Of a stretch of DNA of 64,000 nucleotides, positions 11,391 to 22,600 are shown one piece after another. Below the pieces are notes generated by a model, which was given only the letters and a program-made list of their open reading frames with translations, had not been told where the DNA came from and did not search any database. Source of the DNA: Corythucha ciliata. Its lineage: Eukaryota; Arthropoda; Insecta; Hemiptera; Tingidae. The stretch lies in the NCBI GenBank assembly GCA_038030265.1, contig CM075941.1:46252164-46316163 (forward strand), read 5' to 3'. The translations under genes and the position numbers were made by a program. Position 1 is the first letter of the stretch. The number at the start of each line of letters is the position of its first letter.

Positions 11391-11980
11391 TAAAGTCAGT
11401 GGCTGAACAGTGGAACTATGATCAGTGGGAGGGGGGGGGCTCCAGTCTTTCTCCTCCTCCAATCCAAACATCCCCCCCCCATAATATTTATTTTTCACCA
11501 TTATAAAATTTGGGTCCTTCTTTCGTCTGGGAAAAATCTGGTCACCCTACCCCAACAAAATTTCATCCCAGAAGTTCCCTGGCCAAATACCCGCGGAAAT
11601 TCGACTTTTGGGTCTCAATTTCTGTAAAAATGCAAATTTCGGGGCTTACCAATGTACCTATGCGATATTGCCAGTTCCGGGACCTGTTTGTTAAATGGTC
11701 ACTTTCCCCGGGGTCCAACAGGCCACGAGAACGCCTTTTAAGCTTGATGAAAAACAGCAAAATCACATCATTTGGTTAAATGTCAATGAATTCATGGCTG
11801 AATATCCGTCGAATTGACATTTTTTTGGTCCTACTTTCAGTTAATTAGCCAGTTTATGGTCTTAATTTAACAAAAATTGCCAATTTCTGGGTCTATTTTA
11901 TCGCGGCGATCTCAGGCTAGCTGGCAACACAACAGCTCCGAAGGGCTGACGAAATACCACGAGTTTACTGGCCGAATTGC
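11391..11980. repeat. F6 repeat remnants upstream of gene 1
   Basis: A G-run at about 11429 and a C-run at 11472, then F6-like units (GCAAATTTCGGGGCTTACC, AAAAATTGCCAATTTCTGG) to about 11900. No coding exon is recognised. Confidence 0.4.
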
Positions 11981-12130
11981 ATGTTTTGGCCCGCTTCTCC
12001 CAGGAACCGCGTTTCGAGTCGAAAACAGAACGACCTGTGTGTGTGGTGGAGGGCCTTTAGGAAATACTTCCAAAATCATTCGAAAGTATATTTAACGCCT
12101 TTTTCACTCCAACTCTTTGTTTATATCAAG

Positions 12131-13647
12131 GTGAGGCAACAGTCTTGCGAATTTGCGTCGAAAATACGTAAAAATGTCAGTACGGAAGTTCAAAAATTTG
12201 TCAAGAACGAAAATAAAAAAGTCGACGAGAAATGCAGAGGAATACTGGAAAAACAACAGGGGAAAATTAAAAAAGCCATGGAGAACGCTTCGACCGCACT
12301 ACACGGCGCTCAAAAGTGCGCAAATTTACAGGTTGGTGCGACGCTTTTTTCTTCTGGTGTTTTCAGCGATTGGACTTGACGTAAAAATTGTATCAGGAGG
12401 ACCTAGCTGCTATCGTCAAGGAAAAAGAAGATCTTCAAACTGCTTTGGCTAGAGCGAGAGCGGCGATTGCCGAGCGTAGAGAGAAAGACACTAGGCAGGC
12501 ACTGAGGGAGAAAGACACGAACATTATCGACAGAAAGTCGGTCGTTCGACAGATTGAAAACACGAGGTCGGTTCTTATCGCCCGTTTACCGCCTGTCGAA
12601 TTGAAATCACCACGACGCGCGTCTCCGACTAGGAAATCGAGGTAACGCTTTGTCGAGCGAGTTTTTTTTTGTTTTTTTTTGTTTAAGGGGAAGTGGGTTC
12701 TTAAGGCTTTGTGTTTTTGTTTAGCCGGCCGGTCGTTCAAAGAAGTAAACCGCCGGATTCACCGTCTGGTGAAAAAAAAAGTAAAGATTTGCGAGGAATT
12801 ATTAAAAAAACGACGACTTCACCCTCGAAAAGCGTTAAACTGCCACCGAAAAGACCGACGGAGTGTACCATAGCCAGCCCTGTGCTAGTTCGCAGTCGAC
12901 AGGGTTCCAATAACGAGAACGATGAGAACAGGTTATTGTTGATTTGAGCTTTAATTTGTTTTTACCGAAAAAAAAAAAAAAAATGTTTTCTGTACACAGG
13001 AAACCGGTGGCTGAAACCAACTTGGACTCGAGCGGATGCTATGACTCGGACTCAACATGGCCACCTCGTTCCACGGCCAAAGTGACTAAAACGTCCATAC
13101 CACAGACTATACGTGTCTACAACCACAACGACGGTAAATGCTCGGAATTTATTCGACCGTGGAAGAGTGTAACTCATCTGGATTCGTTAACCGATTTGGT
13201 AAGTAATCGACAACTTGCTAACGTTTTTGGGTTCCGACCTCTCCCCTCACCACCAACCCCCCATCTGCCCTTCACAGGACATGGTGTCGAATCTTGAAAA
13301 AGAGGAAGCGCATAACATTCGCCAGACCGATCTGGACGAAAGGCGACGGAAATTACGCGAAACTCGAGGTGCTCGAGCTTTGAAAAAAGAACGAGCTCGC
13401 CATGAGTTCGAATCTATGATTCAACGGATGACGGATTTGGACAAAAAGGAGCGTATTCGGAGGGCTGTAAATGTTGAATATCCGGTAAACAGCTTGCACA
13501 ATTTTCATTACACTTCATTAATTAATTATTGGTAATAATTATTTTAGCCGGAAGTTCATGTTCGTGAACCGCTGGGGAAAATTGTTCCAAAAAAGAAAAT
13601 GTTAAGATTTGAAGATGACGAAGGAAATCCTTGCATTTATTTTCACG
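12131..13647 (+). CDS. Gene 1 exons 1-6 (small-exon cluster)
   Basis: Exon 1 may start after AAG at 12130 or CAG at 12142 (both phase 0). Its upstream tract CTTTTTCACTCCAACTCTTT is pyrimidine-rich. Junctions read ANLQ|EDLAAI, TRKS-S-RPVVQ (split codon), ENRKPVAE (split), LTD-L|DMVSN, EYP|PEVHV and IYFH-E-ATSPS (split). The 57-bp intron 13648-13704 is a multiple of three and free of stops, so retention would add 19 residues without shifting frame; its CTTTTCAG end argues it is normally removed. Confidence 0.8.
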
Positions 13648-16600
13648 GTATGCCAACTAAATTACCCCTTCCTTTCCATCCTTCTAATCCATTTTTCTTT
13701 TCAGAAGCCACAAGCCCTTCTGGGGCGTCTCACATTCCAGACTTAACTTCAGACACCGAAGGAGTCATTCCCGTCACGGAAACACGTTTCAATTCGGTCA
13801 ACCCGGATCACAACGACGAGTGCCTTCGCCACATTGTCGACCGAATGGAGAAAACCAGGGAAAAGCTTCTCCGCGACGCACAGTACAACAGTTCGGACGA
13901 CGATGAAGACGACGACGTCGACGTACCTCGATGGATTTCGGACGCTGACTGTTTCCGCGCCGCTGGTGATGAAGAGGTCGTGACAAATGACGCCCGGGTT
14001 CATAAATCTCCGATAAAGGTGAGAAAAGCGAAGAAAACTCGTCGACGGGATTTTAAAAAGAGTCCAACGAAGAAAAAGGTGAAAAAGGGTAAATCGTCGA
14101 GGAAGAAAACTGTGGTGGCGGTGCCGGCTTCAAAGATCGATCGAGACAGTGGCGGGGAAAGCCGCGCGAGTTCACCACCTCGACCTGATGATCCGGACGA
14201 AAGTTTTCCGTTCAAAGAGCATCCTTGCGATTTAATTTTTAACGAAAGTTACCGTGAAAATCGCGTGGCTCACCCTCGAAAGGAAGAAGAAAAACCGCCT
14301 GAAATACCGAGTTCTTCGAACGGTTCGTCTTCTTCAAGCTCTTCTTTTCATGGAGATGTCAAAGTTATTGTGGAAGTTAAGGGAAAGAAAAAGAAAAAGA
14401 CGAAAAAAGGGACTCAGACAGCGGGCTTGACACCAGTGCCTGAAAACGAGCAGATGGGTCGTGTGAAACCCGCGAATAAAAAAGACGTTTGGTCTCAAAC
14501 ATTGCCGACATCTCGCCTCGAGTACACTTCCAGTTCCACGTCGTATAATTCACCGCCGGAGCAGCTGAGTCCTGAACAACGGAAAATGCTCGTCCAAGCT
14601 TTGAACAATGTGCAGAATAAGAACAAGGAAAATCCGAAACTTCGCGAGTACATCGGTCGACTTTTGACAATGAGCCGTCAGAGTGTGTCCGACCTTGAAG
14701 TGTCGACGAGTGACGTTTCAATTGACAGCGATATTTTTAATTCGAGAAATGGAAGTTTGACGAGTCGACCGGTGACGAGGCCACAGAGACGAATTCACCT
14801 CGTTTCTGACGCGTCTGAAACCGTGGACGGATCGGCGCCCCGTTACCAGGACGAAAACGACGACGACGACCGTCGGCGAATGGAAAAAAATCGAACGATT
14901 TTGGATTTGTTGAACGTCATATCGGAGTTTCAACGAGTCGTTCAAAACGGTGGTGGTGGGGGGGAACAGCAGCGACGACGGCCGCCGGATTTTGACGGAA
15001 CGACGGGGTCGTCGTACCGTGGCGTGCCAGACAATATGACCGATCCGCCGATTGTACGGCCCAGATCACCCGAAGCACCGGCCTGGCGGTTGAGTCAAAC
15101 CAATTTCTTTGAAAGGACAAGCGATGGCGATTCGTCGACCAGTGGACCGAGCTACGACCTGCCGAGGAATCTTCAACCGAATCCACCGGCTGCGTCACGT
15201 CAACCGAGGGAAGCGCCCGATTTGGCTAGAGCGCACCGGTGAGTGTTTTATTTATTTATTATTATTATTGAAATGTTGTGTGCATGCTGTTCATTTTGCA
15301 CGCTTCAACTTCTTGCACTATCGGGCACTCAGGCGTATTTTTCTCCCAAGTAATTTCCTTAATTTTAAAAAACGGTCGGAAGTAAGTGGAAAAGTAAGAA
15401 ATGAGGCTTTCAAGATCAACTTTTTCCAAGCCAAAATGTTCAGTATCGTAGCGAACCCAAACGCTCATTTTTTGTCCCCTTTGAGAAGCACTGTGACGCA
15501 CCCTGTGCGCAGGACTCGTGAACCCTGTGCCACCCAAATCGCCCACATTTTGAAAAAAATGGCCCTAAAAATCGCCCAATGACAAAAATGTAGAATTGTA
15601 CAAAACTGTCCTCTCCCTCCCTCCCTCGACAAAAGGAATCCAATAATCGCGCACTGCCATGAAATTTCACCAAGCTAGCTCGTTCAACCCAAAATTTCGC
15701 GGGGTTGACTACCAGAAAAAACGAATATTTTCCCCCATTTTAGCGGTGAATAATCGATTTGTCTTCATGTTAGCCGCAAATTTATGATTTTTCTCCATTT
15801 TTTGCCGTAAATGAGCGCTTTTTGCTAATTGGCCACGAAGTTGGCTCCAGAAACCTCGGCTTGCCATTTATTCACTTTGTGTGGATTAGCAAATTATCGC
15901 AAATTAACCTCCAATCAACCATTTATCTTGATTTTAACCGCACATTAGCGTTTTTCCTAATTTTAGCCGTTAAAATTATAGCGCTAATATTCTCGCGGTA
16001 TCTCGATGAAACATCCAGACCGAAATTTAAAAAAAAAAACGGTGATCCGCGGTCAATAGATGCCACTTTATGACTAAAATGAAGAAAAAACGCTAGTTTG
16101 CTGTTCTTTGCTAAAATTGAGACGTGGCCCAGTTTTTGCTTTTGTGCAAGTGCTAATAAGGCGAGAAAACTAGCTAGGGCTATCCAAAAAAAAAAACACG
16201 CTAATTCGGGTCCAAAATTGAGAAAAAGAACAAATTCATAACTGAAATTGCAAAAAATCGCCCATTCGTGGATAAAAAAGAGAAAATCCACTATTTCGCA
16301 TGCAGCTAATTTTTCGACAAATGCTAATTCACGACTGAAATTTAGAAGATTGGCTAATTAGGTGCTAAAATTGGGACGAACCACGGAAAATGTTACTCTT
16401 AACTTCATAAGTGTACCTAAGCTTGCTGGACATGAAGATATGAGAGAAAAAAAATCCACGGAAATATTGAGAAAAATAGCTAATTCTCTTATGAAATAGA
16501 CAAAAAGCGCTAATTAGCGGCTAAACTAGGAACAATCCTATTTCGCGGACGAAGTTGAAAAGATCCGCTAATTAATTCGCGGCCAAAATTGTGAAAAATA

Positions 16601-19600
16601 TAATAATTTGTGTACAGAGCCCGTAAAACGTTAATTCGCGGAACAAATCGGCTAATTCGCGGCTAAAATTGGGGAAAATGCTAATCAACGACTAAAATTT
16701 AGTAATAGTGAGTTTTAGCACTCTCCCGTTAAATCCTCCGGAAACTTTATTTTCAAATTTCAAGTAACCAAGCAACGACTGATATTTATCGTTTGCGTTA
16801 GCGGGGGAGTTGCTATAAGTCTCTAATAATGATGACTTGCGGCTAAATTTAGGAAAACACAAATCCGTGGCTTCTAAAGGCAATTTCGGGCCTGAAACTG
16901 AGAAAAAGCGCTAGTAGAAAATAGTTCATACACCGCTAATTTGCGGACAGTTGTGAAAATCACCAATTACCTAGTAAAAAGTGCTAATTCACTGCTGAAA
17001 AGGTAAAAAATCGCTAATTTGCTGCCAAAATCGAGGAAAACTTCAATTCATGACAAAAATTGAGTAAAATCGCTAACACGGGATAAAAACGCTACTTCGC
17101 GGCGAAAATTGTGGAAGATCGCCGACTCACGGATTAAGTGTAGAGGATAAGCTTTGTATAATTGCCGGTTTAAATTGAAAGAAAAACAAAATCAATTTTT
17201 CGGCTATTTTATAGTTTTGAAATATCCCCCCCCCCTCGTTTTGCTAGACGCGTCCCTTAAGACACCGTGCCCCCGGGCGGTCGCCCGGCTTGCCTCTCCT
17301 TAAAACCGGCACTGCCCATACTGATTTTGAAAACGAATCATCTTAGGTCTCACTTATAGTAGGCAAAGGCATTTCCTTGAGGGGAAAATGTGCGCTGACG
17401 GCCTTAAGGTCGATTCAGACTATTCGGACGAGACGTGGGAACACGCTGTCCCACGTGTGATACAAAATTCTAGAAAAAGCTTTTTTATTTGTTTACGTTC
17501 ACATTGCTCTGACAAGCATCATCCCACGTGTTCCCACGTCACGTCCGAATAGTTTGAATTGACCTTGAGCAGTGAATACGCTCATGATGAAAAAAGGATT
17601 TTAGGAATCTTAAGGCAACTATTCCCGAGTGAACGCATCTCCCATTGTCTATCATGGTGTAAAATAAGCCCAAGAGGCCTTTGAAGCGAGGCGAAGGCCT
17701 GACATTACCCCAAAATAGCGGTGCGTTCACCTGGTGGGTGATTCTGTAACGTCTGCAACTGAAAAATGGAAGAAGGGCGAGGGGAGGTACCTCGTTTTCA
17801 TGGTTTTTACGGTACCTAGTGAATTAAACTGCGGAATTTTCACGCGAGAATGTGTGGTCTCGAAGAAAAAATAATAAATTCTTAACAAATGTGTGGAAAA
17901 CCCAAGGCAACGGGGTACATCCTCTCCCCCTCCTTCCCAGTTACGACACGTAAATTTTGCAAGGTTACAGAATCACCCCCTTGGTTTATAGGTTCTCTCA
18001 GTAGCGGAACAACACCTATCGGGGCCCGGGGCGGAAATCTTTAGGAGGCCCTTCAGTCTCTAATTAAACTAGAAATACTTTTTAGTAGCGTTGAAGTACA
18101 TATTTTTCTCAATTTTAGCTACGAAATTGCCTCCAAAAACCGTATACGTGCGTTTTCTCAATTTAAACTGCGAATGAGCGTTTTTTCTCAATTCTACTAG
18201 CATATTTTAATACCTATAATACTGCGAATTATAGCTTTTTCCTCAATTTTATCCGCGAATTAGCTCATTTTCTCATTTTTAGACGCGAATCGGCGCTTTT
18301 TATAAGGTCTTAGCCGTGAAATTGCCTCAAGAATCTGCAAATTGGGTAGCGTTTGATTGCTCTTTCCCAATTTTATCCGCAAATTAGCAAGTTGTCTAAA
18401 TTTAAGCCGCGAATTGGTGCTTTTTTCCATTTTAAACGCCAATTCGTGTTTTTCTGTATTTGTTATTCGTGAATTAGCACTTTTTCACAGTTTTAGCCGC
18501 TTGAATTAGCGCTTTTTCTCAATTTTATTCCCCAAGTTGCCTCAGGAATCCGCGAGTTGGTGTTCTCTCAATTTCAGCTGTGAATTCGCCTTTTTTACCC
18601 TCAATTTTAGCAGTGAATGAGCACATTTCTTTAGCTGCGAATTATACCACTTTTTCTCGATTTTATCCGTAAAATCGCAATTTTTTATAGGTACCTTAGC
18701 TGGGAATTGTAGTTTTCCTCCATTTTTAGACGCGAATTCGCGTCTTTCTCTGTTTTACGCCGTGAATCAGCGCTTTTTCTCAATGTCAGTCTCAGCCCCG
18801 AGAATCCGTGAGTTGGCGTTATCTCAATTTTAGGTGTGAATTTGCGCTTTGTCTCAATTTTTAAAGCTGCCAAATTGTAACACTTTATCACAAATGCCGT
18901 GAATAGCGTCTTCCTCTATTTTTAGACTCAAATTCGCGTTTTTCATTTTTTTTTATCCGTGAATTAGCGTTTTTCTCAGTTTTAGCCGCGTGAATTAGCG
19001 CTTTTTCTCCGTGTCAGCCCCGAAGTGGCCCCAAGAATAGGCGAGTTGGCGTTTTCTCATTTTCAAGCTGTGAATTAGCGTTTTTTCCTCAATTTTAGTA
19101 GTGAATTAGCACATTTTCGCAATTTTAGCTGCGATTTTCAGCGCTTTTTCTCTATTTCATCCGTAAAATCGTAATTTTTCATACCTTAGCTACAAGAACT
19201 ATCGTTTTCCTCCACTTTTGGACGCGAATTCGCGTTCTTGTCTATTTCACTCGTGTATTAGCGCTTTATCTCAATTTCAGTCCCAATGTTGCCACGAGAA
19301 TCTGTGAAGCAGTGAGAGCTGTGTATTCCCTCATTTTCTCAATTTTTATAGCTGCTAAATTGTAGCACTTTATCACAATTTTTACTATGAATTATAGCTT
19401 GTTTCTTCATTTTCAAGACGCGAGTTCGCTTTTTTCTCTTTTTTTGTCCTTGAATTAGAGCTTTTCTCCGTTTTAGCCGCGTGAATAACGGCTTTTTCCC
19501 AATTTCAGTCCCGAATTTGCCCCAAGTATTCGTGATTTTGCGTTGTCTCAATGTCAGCTGTGAACTAGGGATATTTCTTAAGTTTTAAAGCCGCATGTTG

Positions 19601-22600
19601 TTGCGCTTAATCACAATTCTAGCCGAGAATAAGCGTTTTTCTCCATTTTTGGCCGAAAGAACTAGTTTTGCAAAAATTTCAGGCATTTTTATCAATTTTA
19701 GCGTTTTTCCTCTTCAATTTCAGCTGCGAATTAGCACTTTTTGTGTATTCTTTCCACAATTCGCGTTTCTTAACTATTTTTTCTCTCTTATTCTACCCAT
19801 CGAATTACTGTTTGTCTCATTGCATTGCGAAGTTATATAGTCGAAGAAACTAGTCGGCAAATGGAATAACATTTTTAAAAAATACGCGTTTTCTCAATTT
19901 CAGCTGTGAAATAGCACTTTTTCTCAATATTAACAACCGCTTTTATAGAAATTTTTGTCAATTTCAGCCGCGAATCAGCGTTTTTCTCAATTGTACAAGA
20001 GATTTTAGCCATTCTTTCTACTAAAAAAACCCAAATAAAAAGGAAAATTATCTCCTTCTCCGGAGAGGGAGAAGACTTATTTTCATTTTTATCTGGAACA
20101 TCGCTTCCGCACCTTCGGCCTACTATTCATTAAAAAGCCCGATTTTTTCATGTTTAAGCTTTTCAGGGGCCCCATCGGAACGGGAGCCCGGGGCGGTCTG
20201 CCCCCTCGCCCCTGCCTCGGTACGCTAGAGGGTTCTCTACTCTAACGTGGAAAGCGCGATTCAAATGGCGTTAAAAAAAAGGGGGGGGCTTCTCAAACAG
20301 CTACCTAGGGGCCTCTTGCCCCCTGGTTACAGGCAACTTTATTCGTCCAGTAACGCAGTGATTTACGCCTCTTCACCCTAATACTCGTCAATTTAACGCG
20401 TCGTTTGCCGTGCTGGTTCAATAAATAGCCGCCTCTGCACTTCGAATCGTTGGACCCCACGAAAACTTCTCCTTTTTCTCAACTTTCCAATGGTTCATTA
20501 AAATTTAATTTATCTCACTTCCTCTATGAGAAAATCTAAAGTATTAAAAAACGCTGAATTCCTGAGTATTGCCTGGTATTGCCCTCATGAGCATGAGTTT
20601 GAATTTACTCTGAACATTGGACTGCTGTACCGGTAGGGCAGACCGTCAGTAGACTAGATTACACCCGACTTCCTTGCCTTGATGTTTTTTATACCGGTCA
20701 TGATATTAATCGATTATTAGCACACAATTTAGGTTTTTTTTTTTTTTTTCATTTTCTATTTGTTCATGGAAGGAGTGGGATATTATTATGAATACACTGT
20801 TGGAGATTAGAGAAAACGGAAGAGCTTGTGTTGGGTTCGACGATCCTCAGAGGCAGAGTCATGAATTTGTCCTTTTTCCCCATATAATTATGTATTTGGA
20901 TAACGTAATGCATGTATAAAGTTGTAGTCGTAGGAGCCTACATTGTCAGTCTTCCCTCGTTGAGGTGCGTCAAAACGAACCGGTTTCGGCTACTCGCCAT
21001 CTTCAGCGTAATGGAAGTACAACTGAAACTCAACAACTGCAAACTGAGTTTCAGTTACGCTGAAGATGGCGAGTAGCCGAAACCGGTTCGTTTTTGACGC
21101 ACCTCAACGAGGGATGACTGACAATGTAGGCTCCTACGGCTACAACTTTATGAATGCATCACCTACTTACCCTCGTAGTTTAAGCGATCTTACTAACAAT
21201 ATCAATTTGGATAACCATGAAAAATTTGCTGAGTCGGGGAATAGTCAGAGAATTTTTTTCTGGGGAAGCTGTAGACACCCTGTGCATTCCTTTATATATT
21301 TTAAGCCCAGAAGTGTACCGTGCTAGGGGGGTGGACTGCCCTGACACGGGGCACCCGAAAAGCTTTAATACGGAAATTCGATTGAGCCCCCCGAGAGTGC
21401 TACTCTGGTGGCTCAAATACTGAAAATTCGCGGCTAAAATAGAGAAAATACACCGTCCCCAGTTTCGTTTGGCAATTTGCAACTGGCTGGCGCGGCAAAA
21501 ACTCAGCAAAAAGCTCTAATCTTCGTGGCTAAATACTGCAAAAAAAAGCGGTCTCACGATGCAATTTCAACACAAAAATTGAGAAAAAAATCGTCAATTC
21601 GCGGGTGTACGGCAGCCATTCCACGGCTAAAATGTGGAAATCAACGCGAAAGAGTTGTTTTTGGGCCAAGCCCGCGGCTTCAATCGAGAATACACTCAAC
21701 TAATTCAAGGCTGTACGATTAATAAAAAAAAAACGTGGCTAATATTGACAAAATCTACGATAATTTGGGTCAAAATTGAGAATAAATGGCTCATTCACAG
21801 CTTAAATGGCGAAAAATCGCACATAAAAAAGAGAATAGATATGCTAATTAGCTACCAAATCAGAGAAAACGCTATTTCACTGCTAAAATTGAGAAAAATA
21901 GCTAATTCGTGGATAAAGTTGAGGAAAAACGTTAATCCGCGAATACAAAAATAAAGAGAAACACTAGATTCGCGACTGAAATTGAGAAAACGCAAATCCG
22001 TAGCTTCGGAAAGTTTCTAGCCTCAAACTGAAAAACAGCGCTAATCCGTAGCAGAAAGTAGGAAAAAAATGCTTGTGCAATCTAAAAAACAACGCGACTA
22101 AAATTGAAAAAAAAAACTAATTAACGCGGCTAAAATTGAGAAAAACACTAATTGTCAGCTCAAAGTGCTAATTCGCTGCTAAAAATTGCTAATCTGCAGC
22201 TGAAAATGAGGAAAATTGCTAATGCAAGCGATAGAAACGATACTGCGTTGCCAAAATTGAAAAAAAACGCAAATGCGTAGCTTCCGCTCGAGGCTGGAAC
22301 GCAAATTAGTGGATACAATTGAGAAAATTCGCGAGGTTAGGAACGCTTAAACGCAGCTAAAATTGAAAAGAGAAAACGCCAATTCGCGGCTAAAATTGTG
22401 TAAAACTACAGATTCGCGGATAAAGTGTGAAAATGTCTAATTATGTGCCTTCTCGGCATCTGAGGGCAACTTTGTGGATAGAATGGAGAAAAACGGCAAA
22501 CTCATTGCTATAAGTGAAAAATAAACATTTGATTCGCGGCTATAGAACTTGGAAATCTGTAGCAAAAAGTAAAAAAAAAAATCTAATGCGTGGCTAAAAT

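Noticed and set aside
11981..12130. In-frame extension of gene 1 exon 1 back to ATG 11981
   Set aside because: The added 50 residues (Trp/Phe/Cys-rich) are unlike the Lys/Glu-rich helix that follows, and a good pyrimidine tract and acceptor lie at about 12110-12142. Kept only as an alternative start.
13749..15198. Minus-strand ORFs across gene 1 exon 7
   Set aside because: Antisense shadows of a well-supported coding exon.
21066..21326. 86-codon ORF beginning MASSRNRFVFDAPQRG
   Set aside because: The first half lies in one arm of a foldback element and the second in a GC-rich element end; no gene signals.
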